DNA of 64,000 nucleotides. It comes from Chitinophagaceae bacterium (GTDB taxonomy: Bacteria > Bacteroidota > Bacteroidia > Chitinophagales > Chitinophagaceae). The notes below the pieces were generated by a model, which did no database searches, had not been told where the DNA came from, and saw nothing but the letters and a program-made list of their open reading frames with translations. The stretch is taken from assembly GCA_016719165.1 (NCBI GenBank), contig JADKAJ010000007.1:62001-126000 (forward strand), written 5' to 3'. Position 1 is the stretch's first letter, and each line of letters starts with the position of its first letter. Made by a program: the position numbers and the translations under genes. Below are positions 51,990-59,554 of this stretch, piece by piece.

Positions 51990-52210
51990 ATACAAAAGGG
52001 TTTAGATCAATTTTTTTCTACCGCCCGGCATAAGAAAAAGTCATGCCTGCAGGGTGCCGTGTTGGAAACCGGGATCAATTGTGGCAGTAGGATCAAAGTC
52101 TCCCACTTTAGAAAGTCCCGCTAAATAGCGAACACCCTGAAAATACAGGTGCTAAGGCGGACCGGCATTGAACTAAGCAGCCAGGTATTCCGATATCCTG
52201 CAACCCTTTA
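51965..52210 (-). ncRNA. Putative structured non-coding RNA (6S-like candidate) upstream of korA
   Basis: The 475 bp between korA and the 191-aa gene hold no convincing protein gene. On the minus strand this part shows nested pairing: CAGGGTG (about 52136-52142) closes with CACCCTG (about 52048-52054), enclosing small hairpins CGCTA-TT-TAGCG and CTTT-CT-AAAG, and flanked by CCTG-TATTTT-CAGG and GGCAT-gactttttctt-ATGCC. A T-tract terminator follows. The block GGTGTTCGC...AGCGGGA recalls the 5' central region of 6S RNA, but I cannot confirm the family. A leader or attenuator for korA is an alternative. Boundaries are approximate. Confidence 0.45.
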
Positions 52211-52372
52211 TTATACCCGGGATGAAATTAGTTGCTAATAACTTCCTCAAACATTGAGTTTTCTTTACATTTATAAAAAGTAGCTGGTACAAATTTGCAT
52301 TGATAATCATTACTTTTTTGTGACAGCAGTTGCGCCTATTTACTAGTTGGCTGCTATATAACAACCCTCAAA

Positions 52373-52948
52373 TTGTCAAGTATCTTTAAACAATATTATC
52401 TAAAGAAGTTAATCATATGGGGTGGAATTGGCCTGATTGCTTTGTTTATTAGGTATTCAAGCAAACCAGAAACTTCGACTTTGATTGGCTTCGTAATTAT
52501 TTTAGCTTTCCTTAGCGTCGGACTAATAAACGGTTTCATCGATTATCGCTTCTATGAAAAATCGGCTCCTAGACTTGTATCAAATCTCCTAGAACAGAAA
52601 CCTTTATTGGAATTTAAGGCTATCGGCTTTTCAAAAGAGGATGATGATAAAATCGGCGGATACATAAATAATTATAAAATATTTCTTGCTCCGTTGATAA
52701 ATGTTGAAGGTGAAAAATGGCTTACAGTTTTGATCCCATTGCAAGTAAGAGAAGGGCTCGATAACTATTTTAACAAGTTTGACGATTTTTTCAAATTCCA
52801 ATTATCTGACAAAGTTCTTTTTGCGGAGGCCATCTTGAAAAGCTATGATAAGACATACGACTATCAGAAGATATTTACTTTACTAGAAAAAACAACGCTA
52901 AGTCTACAGGACAAGAAGATATTGCCAATCAACATCGTTGACGAATGA
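52373..52948 (+). CDS. Two-TM protein of unknown function, 191 aa, TTG start
   Basis: Two hydrophobic segments near the N terminus (LIIWGGIGLIALFI and LIGFVIILAFLSVGLING) are followed by a charged cytoplasmic domain of about 130 aa (AIGFSKEDDDKIGGYINNYK, then WLTVLIPLQVREGLDNYF). No family recognised. There is no ATG before the membrane segments; TTG at 52373 is the only plausible start. Codon use is more AT-rich than the neighbours and no orthologue pattern comes to mind, so recent acquisition is possible. No operon partners; the region downstream to 53192 (244 bp) holds no gene. Confidence 0.6.
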   Translation: MSSIFKQYYLKKLIIWGGIGLIALFIRYSSKPETSTLIGFVIILAFLSVGLINGFIDYRFYEKSAPRLVSNLLEQKPLLEFKAIGFSKEDDDKIGGYINNYKIFLAPLINVEGEKWLTVLIPLQVREGLDNYFNKFDDFFKFQLSDKVLFAEAILKSYDKTYDYQKIFTLLEKTTLSLQDKKILPINIVDE

Positions 52949-53192
52949 TGTACAGCGCACAACATGAACATTGTAAAACCAACCACTTTTCAATCTTTTA
53001 ACGCTCTTACTAAGAATAATTGGGTTAAAACAAACTATTGTAGCCTACAAAAATTTCCTGCCGGAGACCGGCCCTACTACCGGCCCAATTGCTTCACTGA
53101 TTTTACTTTAATCTTTCTTTAACCATCAAATACTTGCAGCCATCCGGCTTCGGGTATAATTTCATCCCGGAATTAAACAACCACACACTACC

Positions 53193-54074
53193 ATGAACGC
53201 AAGCTCTTCCGCTGACGATGGCGACCCTGCCAAACAGCTCTTTTTACGACCTGCTCTTTCTCTTTTTATTGTGCTGGCACTGCTCACCTTCTCCTGTAAC
53301 AATAAGGACAGTAGAAAAGAGACCCCTGCGCTGCCCATAATTGACAGCACCCTGGTCAGGCAGCAGCAACAAAAAGCAGCTGACTCCATCGCTAAAGCCG
53401 CTGTACTTAAAAAAAAGATCTATATCACTTTTGATGATGGACCCAATAAAGGCACCCGCAATGTACTGGCTGCCGTGAAAGAAGAAAATATACCAGCCAG
53501 CTTCTTCATCGTAGGCGTACATATATTCGACAGCCCCCGGCAAAAAGAAACCTGGGAGATGCTGAAGTCAGACACTTCTATCGAACGCTGCAACCACAGT
53601 TACACCCATGCCCATAACCGTTATACTTCTTTTTATGAACAACCGGGTAAAGTGGTGGATGATTTTAAACAGGCACAAAAAACAGCAGGCTTTACCAATA
53701 GTATTGCCCGTATGCCCGGTCGTAATGCCTGGCGTATCGACACGATCGATCACACGGATATCTATGAAAGCAAGGCGGCCATCGATTCCCTGCACCAGGC
53801 GGGCTTTGCCATCATGGGCTGGGATATTGAATGGATGTTTGATCACAAAACACTGGCGGTGGATACTGCCACCGGCTTATTACTGCGCCGTATTGATAAT
53901 ATGCTGGCAGCAGGTAAAACAAAAACACCGGGACACCTGGTGCTGCTGGCACATGACCAGGCTTTTCAAAAAACAGAAGACATTGAAAAGCTGCATTATG
54001 TTATTCAGCAGCTAAAGAATAACCCGGACTATGAACTGCAGCTGGCAAGTCAATACCCGGGTGTAAAGCATTAA
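53193..54074 (+). CDS. Polysaccharide deacetylase (NodB domain), probable lipoprotein
   Basis: 293 aa. After a charged head, a hydrophobic segment (LSLFIVLALLTFSC, lipobox Cys at about 36) suggests a lipoprotein. The NodB core begins KIYITFDDGPNKGT (the T-F-D-D motif with metal Asp), has the metal His pair in CNHSYTHAHN (H-x4-H), RMPGRNAWR (motif 3) and IMGWDIEWMF and ends with VLLAHDQAF (catalytic His). It removes acetyl groups from GlcNAc-containing glycans such as peptidoglycan or chitin in the periplasm. It is monocistronic. Confidence 0.9.
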   Translation: MNASSSADDGDPAKQLFLRPALSLFIVLALLTFSCNNKDSRKETPALPIIDSTLVRQQQQKAADSIAKAAVLKKKIYITFDDGPNKGTRNVLAAVKEENIPASFFIVGVHIFDSPRQKETWEMLKSDTSIERCNHSYTHAHNRYTSFYEQPGKVVDDFKQAQKTAGFTNSIARMPGRNAWRIDTIDHTDIYESKAAIDSLHQAGFAIMGWDIEWMFDHKTLAVDTATGLLLRRIDNMLAAGKTKTPGHLVLLAHDQAFQKTEDIEKLHYVIQQLKNNPDYELQLASQYPGVKH

Positions 54075-54117
54075 CCATAATACTTCCCACCAATTACTGG
54101 TAAACCCTTGCAGAATA

Positions 54118-54528
54118 TTACTGCAAAACAGCATGGCCAAAAAGCAGGTTCACATCCTCACACCAGATAAGCACCCTGTTATTGGTAATGTAATCAATAC
54201 TGCTGTTTAGCTCGTAAGAGAATGTTCCATTCACAGCTTTCAGTGCTCCCAGTTCAAGGTAAGTAGTGGCAGTAGTATTTGGAGAAAGCCATACCCGTAC
54301 ATCAGGGCCATTACCAGTACTGAAATTTTCAAAAACCAACTTTACCGTATTGTTTTCGCCTGCCACAATCCTGGCCGTACCACTTGTAGTTTTACCGTTC
54401 GAAACAAATGTACCTGATTTTAATACGGTACCCTGGGGCACCTGTTCCTGTATATTGTCCGGCACATTCTTTTTACAGGAACTAATTAATGCCATAAGCA
54501 TTGCAGAAGCTATAATAATATTTTTCAT
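54118..54528 (-). CDS. DM13-domain lipoprotein
   Basis: 136 aa from ATG at 54528 (MKNIIIASAMLMALISSC), a clear lipoprotein signal with Cys18. The DM13 core follows: GTVLKSGTFVSNGKTTSGTA, VKLVFENFSTGNGPDVRVWL and VNGTFSYELNSSIDYITNNR with C-terminal VLIWCEDVNLLFGHAVL. DM13 is proposed to act in electron transfer or redox sensing; the conserved Cys near the end (IWCED) is present. An ATG one codon upstream (54531) is equally possible. It is downstream of the propeller gene on the same strand but separated by a terminator-like hairpin. Confidence 0.85.
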   Translation of the reverse strand: MKNIIIASAMLMALISSCKKNVPDNIQEQVPQGTVLKSGTFVSNGKTTSGTARIVAGENNTVKLVFENFSTGNGPDVRVWLSPNTTATTYLELGALKAVNGTFSYELNSSIDYITNNRVLIWCEDVNLLFGHAVLQ

Positions 54529-54542
54529 CATACTTGTTTTTT

Positions 54543-54571
54543 TAAAACCCCGGCACCGTAATGGCACCGGG
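54543..54571 (-). terminator. Hairpin between the propeller lipoprotein and the DM13 gene
   Basis: On the minus strand CCCGGTGCC and GGTGCCGGG form an imperfect stem (5 outer pairs, 2 inner) followed by GTTTTAAAAAAA. It likely ends transcription of the upstream gene before the DM13 start. Confidence 0.45.
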
Positions 54572-54606
54572 ATTATATACACCATTAACCAATTTTCTTT
54601 TAAGGG

Positions 54607-55794
54607 TTAGTCAGCTGCAAGTCCGTTTGTACTGGCAGGTAGCCCGGTAATAGTACCCGGCAGTGCTGTGAGTGTGCCGTTACCAGCTACCGAATAACCC
54701 GTGATACTGTGGCTTCCGGCATTCAGCACATAGAGGTATTTCGAATTGTCTGTAAGCGCCGCATCTATAGGCCCCATGCCGGAAGTGGCTGCCGCAGACT
54801 GAAAGAGATTAATATTTCCATTGACTGGATGAACAGTATAGGAAGAAAGATTATTGCTTGCTGTATTGGTGGTGTAGATATAACGGCCATTCTCTGTAAG
54901 AACCACCCAGCAGGCAGCACTTTGCCCTGTTGCAACGGGTCCTTCTGAGAGAGAAATACTACCGTTATAACTGATGTGATAAGAAGATACATTACTGGCA
55001 TTCGGCGCACCACCAACCGCCTCGGATACATAAATATTCCCAAACCTTCCCGGCGCAAAACCAAAAGGGGTAGGACTTGCAGCAGTGATACTGTGCATTG
55101 CTTCGGGACGGCCCGATGCATTAACCGTGTAGGTGATTATTTTGTTCGTGGCCTTCTCGGTAATCACCAGCACCTTCCCATTTCTTACAAAAGACACCTG
55201 TGCAGCCCCGGCCATAGAAGAACTCAACGGCCTGGTGGAAGATGAAAGTGGTGTGAGTTTATCATTTTCTCCAAGTCTGAAACCGGAAATATTCCCATTA
55301 CCTCCGGCGTTCAGTACATACACCAGGTCGTTATGCTGTGCAATGCTGACCGGAGTAATACCACCGCTGCTGACAGTGGATTTCAGATTTAATCCGTTGC
55401 CGGTTATTTTGAAAGAAGAAATGGTATTGCTTCCTGCATTCACAGCGAGCAGTACATCGCCGTCATTCGAAATAATAACGGCTCCCTGGTTGCCTAACCC
55501 TCCGCCTGAACCATTTCCCCCGGAAGCGTAAGAAGCAATATAGGTAAGAGATCCGTTAGCGGCCCTTTTGTAAGTAATTACCTTATTTCCGCTTGTTTCA
55601 TTAGACAGAGTATAAACAAACCCACGGTTGTTACCTCTTTGGGATATAGATTCATCTTCTCCGGAAGACTTGTTTGCGGTTACAGAATTTTCATCTTCAT
55701 TAAAATTGTTTTCCAACCGGCTTTTCTCTTTCTGGCAGGAAGCGAGGAGTACTACGGCAATGGTGGTATATGCCATTAAATGAATGATTCTCAT
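54607..55794 (-). CDS. Lactonase/YncE-like beta-propeller lipoprotein
   Basis: 395 aa. Lipoprotein signal (TTIAVVLLASC, Cys20), a polar linker, then repeats of the form GFVYTLSNETSGNKVITYKR, GDVLLAVNAGSNTISSFKI, ARLVYVLNAG-type VYVLNAGGNGNISGFRLG and YIYTTNTASNNLSSYTVHP, each about 45-50 residues and ending in a conserved S-x-(F/Y)-x-(I/V)-hydrophobic strand. This is the seven-bladed propeller of the lactonase (6-phosphogluconolactonase-like) superfamily; the enzymatic residues are not demonstrable by eye. It is exported and anchored to a membrane. A terminator upstream separates it from a possible 33-aa peptide gene. Confidence 0.82.
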   Translation of the reverse strand: MRIIHLMAYTTIAVVLLASCQKEKSRLENNFNEDENSVTANKSSGEDESISQRGNNRGFVYTLSNETSGNKVITYKRAANGSLTYIASYASGGNGSGGGLGNQGAVIISNDGDVLLAVNAGSNTISSFKITGNGLNLKSTVSSGGITPVSIAQHNDLVYVLNAGGNGNISGFRLGENDKLTPLSSSTRPLSSSMAGAAQVSFVRNGKVLVITEKATNKIITYTVNASGRPEAMHSITAASPTPFGFAPGRFGNIYVSEAVGGAPNASNVSSYHISYNGSISLSEGPVATGQSAACWVVLTENGRYIYTTNTASNNLSSYTVHPVNGNINLFQSAAATSGMGPIDAALTDNSKYLYVLNAGSHSITGYSVAGNGTLTALPGTITGLPASTNGLAAD

Positions 55795-55816
55795 AAATGT
55801 TGATTTAACTGATTAA

Positions 55817-55839
55817 TTAAAAACCCGGGACAGCCGGGT
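55817..55839 (-). terminator. Terminator after the putative 33-aa peptide gene
   Basis: ACCCGG (55823-55828) and CCGGGT (55834-55839) form a 6-bp stem with a 5-nt loop. On the minus strand TTTTTAATT follows. It lies 32 bp after the stop codon of the 33-codon frame. Confidence 0.5.
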
Positions 55840-55870
55840 GGCTTTCATAAATATCAAATTGCAGATAGAT

Positions 55871-55972
55871 TTACAAATAACCTGCTGCGACAAACATTGC
55901 GATAATTATACCTGCGGAAAAAGTGCAGGTTATAACGATCAGCATCCTGATTATTCTTATTTCCTGTTTCAT
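55871..55972 (-). CDS. Possible 33-aa single-TM peptide
   Basis: ATG at 55972 opens 33 codons: a basic head (MKQEIRIIRM), a hydrophobic segment (LIVITCTFSAGIIIAMFVAA) and a short tail. It lies in the 357-bp gap between the divergent propeller and ECF sigma genes, and a terminator follows 32 bp after its stop, which argues for transcription through it. No family recognised, and chance cannot be excluded for so short a frame. The rest of this gap shows AT-rich sequence that probably contains the promoters of the flanking genes. Confidence 0.4.
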   Translation of the reverse strand: MKQEIRIIRMLIVITCTFSAGIIIAMFVAAGYL

Positions 55973-56151
55973 ACGGTTAGTTTTGAGCCACGGAAAATGT
56001 GGCGGTGAAAAAATATTTCTCACAGAATATATTTACTTTTTTCACAGATACAGATTGTTACAAAAGGCCTCTCTTATTCAGTTACACAAAAAAGGATCAC
56101 ATAGTTTTTTTGTAAAAAAATATTTTTTGTTTCCTGTTCGGATTTATTTGT

Positions 56152-56721
56152 TTGATATTTACATTTCAATTTTCGAGGCTGGAACAAAAACCATATACAG
56201 AAACTGAACTTGTAACTGCTTTAAAAAGCCGTGACAATGATGCATACAAGCACCTGTACCTGCATTACCGTGGCGCTTTGTATAATAATATCCTTCAGTT
56301 GCTTCCGGACAGGGAAATAGCTGCGGATGTATTGCAGGAAGTGTTTCTGCAGATCTGGAAACAAATTGATAAGTATGACGAAACAAAGGGAAGGCTTTTT
56401 ACCTGGATGCTGAAACTAACCCGTAACATGGCTATAAACCAGACAAGGGTTAAAAATTTTAAAGTCCATTCAAAAAACGAAGACATCAGTAATTACGTTT
56501 CTATAATTGAGGAAAGGAATAACCAGCATACCGGGATTAATCATATCGGGCTTCGCCAGCAGGTTCACAAATTGCGGCCCGAATATAAGGATGTGATTGA
56601 ACTTTCCTATTTTCAGGGATTTAAGCAGGAAGAAATTGCTGAAGCACTTAAATTACCATTGGGCACAGTTAAAACAAGGTTACGAAATGCAGTTATCGAA
56701 CTGAGAAAAGAGTTTAAATAG
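56152..56721 (+). CDS. ECF RNA polymerase sigma factor (second), TTG start
   Basis: 189 aa. Region 2: LYLHYRGALYNNILQLLPDR, DVLQEVFLQIWKQID and FTWMLKLTRNMAINQTR; region 4: VIELSYFQGFKQEEIAEALK followed by LPLGTVKTRLRNAVIELR. The length and two-region layout mark an ECF sigma factor. No ATG precedes region 2, so TTG at 56152 is the likely start. The next gene, 3 bp on, encodes an RskA-type anti-sigma factor and the one after an outer-membrane protein. The arrangement repeats that of the sigma module at 3.2-5.9 kb, but the anti-sigma here is a different type. Confidence 0.9.
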   Translation: MIFTFQFSRLEQKPYTETELVTALKSRDNDAYKHLYLHYRGALYNNILQLLPDREIAADVLQEVFLQIWKQIDKYDETKGRLFTWMLKLTRNMAINQTRVKNFKVHSKNEDISNYVSIIEERNNQHTGINHIGLRQQVHKLRPEYKDVIELSYFQGFKQEEIAEALKLPLGTVKTRLRNAVIELRKEFK

Positions 56722-56724
56722 TTA

Positions 56725-57483
56725 ATGGATATTAAAGAATATATATCATCCGGTATCATCGAATTGTATGTGATGGGTCTTTGCTCTCCGGAAGAAGAGA
56801 AAGAGCTTGAAGCACTTCGTCCTCAATACAAAGAACTGCATGAAGCTATCCTTCAGTATGAAAAAGATATGGAAGAAAAAATGCTTCGGTATGCTACTTT
56901 ACCTGATGCGGAAACAGACAAACAGATTTTACAGCAGCTTGCATCGTTAAATACCCCTGTTGTTCAGATGAGACCTGTACAATCAACGGGCCTTAAGTTT
57001 AACTGGATGAGATCGGTTGCTGCAGCAGCTGTAATTTTATTGGGCATAAGCGCTTACTTCAATTACACTTTATACAATAAAACAAAAAAACAAGCTGCAT
57101 TAATAAGTAACTCCACCAGTTCTCCGCTACCTGCAGCCGACTATACCGTTATCACAAACCCTGCTATTACACCGGTTGCGTTATATGGTGTAGGTTCTCA
57201 TGCTATTTGCCGCTGTACCATGTTTTGGGACAAAAGCACCGGTAAAGCCTATATCATGATCCATCATCTTCCCCGGTCTTCTTCTTCAAAAGACTACCAG
57301 TTATGGGCCGAAGTGGATGGTAAAACTGTAAACGTTGGTATTATCAATGATGCTATCAGGGGCCGGTTTATAGAAGTGACCAATGTTCCCAACCAATCAA
57401 TTGCATTTAAAGTTACCCTTGAACAGTCCGGGGGTGCCGCCCAACCTACCCTTGCAGAGACTTACCTGGAAGGAAAGATCTAA
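56725..57483 (+). CDS. RskA-type anti-sigma factor
   Basis: 252 aa. The N-terminal part (DIKEYISSGIIELYVMGLCS) has the anti-sigma-K layout with a helical ELEALRPQYKELHEAIL segment; a single membrane segment follows (SVAAAAVILLGISAYFNYTL, about residues 94-113), and the periplasmic RskA domain shows MFWDKSTGKAYIMIHHLP, YQLWAEVDGKTVNVGIIND and FKVTLEQSGGAAQPTL. It should sequester the ECF sigma encoded 3 bp upstream until a periplasmic signal triggers its release. Start is the ATG immediately after the sigma stop. Confidence 0.93.
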   Translation: MDIKEYISSGIIELYVMGLCSPEEEKELEALRPQYKELHEAILQYEKDMEEKMLRYATLPDAETDKQILQQLASLNTPVVQMRPVQSTGLKFNWMRSVAAAAVILLGISAYFNYTLYNKTKKQAALISNSTSSPLPAADYTVITNPAITPVALYGVGSHAICRCTMFWDKSTGKAYIMIHHLPRSSSSKDYQLWAEVDGKTVNVGIINDAIRGRFIEVTNVPNQSIAFKVTLEQSGGAAQPTLAETYLEGKI

Positions 57484-57560
57484 CCCTTTTATTTGAAAAT
57501 GTTTACGTTCGGAAAACTTTCTTTCCATTAGCTCTGTATATCTGTTTAAAATCAGCATAT

Positions 57561-58490
57561 ATGGGCCGGCTCGGAATCATACTATTATCCTTACTTCTTT
57601 TAGCAACCAGTAGAAATTATGCACAGGGATGCAGTGATGCTGGGGTGTGTACTATAGATGCAATAAAACAGAACACTATTCCCGGACGGGATATAGCTAA
57701 TACAAATAACTGGCTGAGTGCGGGCACCGGTTATGCAAAAGGTGAACGGGGAACAAATATCTATACAATGCAACTGGAATATACCCGTCGTGTTGCTGCA
57801 AATTTATTCGTGACAGGAAAGCTCAGTTATAACTATATCAATGGTGAACTGGGTAACAGCAGCGGTCCTGGTGATTTGTTTTTGACCATTGAAAAAAAAT
57901 TAAAAGCAACTACAACATGGAAAAAATCAGTTTTCACCGGTTTAAAAATTCCATTCACCAGCGCTAATAAAAAAATTAATGAGTTGGATCTTCCGATGGT
58001 TTATCAACCGGGACTTGGAACCACTGATCTTTTATTAGGTATTACTGCCTCTACCCGCTTCATTGGTTTTTCGCTAGCATTCCAGCAACCACTATCCGGA
58101 TCAAACAATAATAATTTTTTACCCTCGCTGTATCCTTTGCATAGTGACGCAAAGAATTACCCTGCTACTAACAAATTTTCAAGGAAGGCGGATATTGTAG
58201 CCCGCATCTCACGGAATTTTAATGCAGAAAAAAAATTGTCCTTTTCGCCGGGGCTGCTGGGCATATTACATACCGGCAATGACAGTTATATAGATGAAAA
58301 TAATAACCGGCAGGTTATTGAGGGATCTGGCGGATTCACATTAAATGCCACCACTTTCCTGCAGTATGCTGCAAATAAAAAAAACAGTATCGGGTTATCT
58401 GCAGGTATTCCTTTGATAGTGAGAGCAGAACGACCAGACGGGCTTACGAGGAAATTTGTGATGGCTCTTGAGTATTCTTTCAATTTTTAA
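57561..58490 (+). CDS. Outer-membrane transporter-like beta-barrel protein, 309 aa
   Basis: A signal peptide (GRLGIILLSLLLLATSRNYA) precedes a short Cys-containing loop (CSDAGVC) and barrel strands such as IYTMQLEYTRRVAANLFVTG, YNYINGELGNSSGPGDLFLT, DLPMVYQPGLGTTDLLLGI and FIGFSLAFQQPLSGSN, finishing in FVMALEYSFNF with a terminal aromatic. It resembles the phenol-degradation/MetA-like outer-membrane transporters; the ligand is unknown. It follows the anti-sigma gene by 77 bp and is likely the target or third gene of that ECF module. It is convergent with the AIM24-type gene (76 bp between stops). Confidence 0.75.
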   Translation: MGRLGIILLSLLLLATSRNYAQGCSDAGVCTIDAIKQNTIPGRDIANTNNWLSAGTGYAKGERGTNIYTMQLEYTRRVAANLFVTGKLSYNYINGELGNSSGPGDLFLTIEKKLKATTTWKKSVFTGLKIPFTSANKKINELDLPMVYQPGLGTTDLLLGITASTRFIGFSLAFQQPLSGSNNNNFLPSLYPLHSDAKNYPATNKFSRKADIVARISRNFNAEKKLSFSPGLLGILHTGNDSYIDENNNRQVIEGSGGFTLNATTFLQYAANKKNSIGLSAGIPLIVRAERPDGLTRKFVMALEYSFNF

Positions 58491-58566
58491 AGTTTACATA
58501 CCTGCGCAATATTTACAGAAATTGACTCTGAAATAAGGTATGCCAATAAATACAAATGATGTTGTA

Positions 58567-59370
58567 CTATTCTCTTCCATCAAACAAATTACCAAATCCA
58601 CCCAGCACACTCCCTTCTTCTTTACGGTTGTAAGTACCATACTGCATAATACGGCCGGCAAGACGACTGATCGGTAATGACTGAATCCATACCTTTCCCG
58701 GCCCCTGCAACCTGGCAAAGAATAAACCTTCACCACCGAACATAAAATTCTTTATCCCTCTTATAAATTCTATATCAAAATCAACAGAAGGTGTATAGGC
58801 CACTACGCAACCTGTGTCGATCTTTACTACTTCACCGGGTTTTAATTCTCTTTCCACGATAAACCCGCCGGCATGCAGAAAAGCAAAACCATCACCCTCC
58901 AGTTTTTGCATAATAAACCCTTCTCCCCCAAACAAACCCGTTCCCAGTTTTCGCTGAAAGTGAATGCCGACACTGACGCCTTTGGCGGCACAAAGAAAAG
59001 CGTCTTTCTGCGCAATGATGGTTCCTCCCAGTTGCTGAAGATCCAGTGTAATGATCTTTCCGGTATAAGGAGCAGCAAAACTTACTTTCCGTTTACCCTG
59101 TACAGCATTGGTAAAAGCTGTCATAAACAAACTTTCACCGGTCAGTATTCTTTTGCCGGCACTCATCAGTTTCCCCAGGAAGCCAGCCGGCTGTTGTGCA
59201 GAGCCATCCCCAAAGATCGTTTGCATCTGGATACCATCGTCCATCATCATCATCGATCCGCTCTCTGCCACAGCAGTTTCAGCCGGATCCAGTTCAATTT
59301 CCACAAACTGCATTTCTTCTCCATAAATTGTATAGTCAATCTCATGGTTGACACGGGGTGCTGTACTCAT
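58567..59370 (-). CDS. AIM24 / TIGR00266-family protein
   Basis: 267 aa, close to the family norm. Hallmarks are FVEIELDPAETAVAESGSMM, GFLGKLMSAGKRILTGESLF and GGEGFIMQKLEGDGFAFLHA, GEVVKIDTGCVVAYT and MFGGEGLFFARLQGPGKVWI, the repeated G-(G/E)-x-G-x-F-x-x-x-L-x-G-x-G pattern of the beta-sandwich fold. The name comes from yeast AIM24, a mitochondrial protein; the bacterial function is unknown. No signal peptide, so it is cytoplasmic or associated with the membrane from inside. Single-gene unit between convergent and divergent neighbours. Confidence 0.93.
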   Translation of the reverse strand: MSTAPRVNHEIDYTIYGEEMQFVEIELDPAETAVAESGSMMMMDDGIQMQTIFGDGSAQQPAGFLGKLMSAGKRILTGESLFMTAFTNAVQGKRKVSFAAPYTGKIITLDLQQLGGTIIAQKDAFLCAAKGVSVGIHFQRKLGTGLFGGEGFIMQKLEGDGFAFLHAGGFIVERELKPGEVVKIDTGCVVAYTPSVDFDIEFIRGIKNFMFGGEGLFFARLQGPGKVWIQSLPISRLAGRIMQYGTYNRKEEGSVLGGFGNLFDGRE

Positions 59371-59554
59371 ATTTTAATTTTTTGCAAAGTTAAAATCAGG
59401 AATGTTACCAGCGTAAACTTCCTTCCATTTTGGAAGAAACAGCTCCTTTTACAGCAGCAGAATGACAATCCCTGGTTATAGCCCGGAATGTTAAAAAATG
59501 CTGGTTTGAACCGCGGATTGCCGTACTTTGTTTTCCCTTAAAATCAATTTATTT

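Noticed and set aside
51961..51990. CCCCTGATCTGCAG resembling the 3' thiamine-pyrophosphate riboswitch segment
   Set aside because: The rest of the riboswitch core is absent and no thiamine gene is near; the match is explained by the terminator stem.
53040..53192. Possible mobile element remnant near the TTG-start gene
   Set aside because: No terminal repeats, transposase or target duplication can be seen.
55923..56207. 94-codon plus-strand frame before the second ECF sigma gene
   Set aside because: Overlaps the sigma start and consists of translated AT-rich non-coding sequence.
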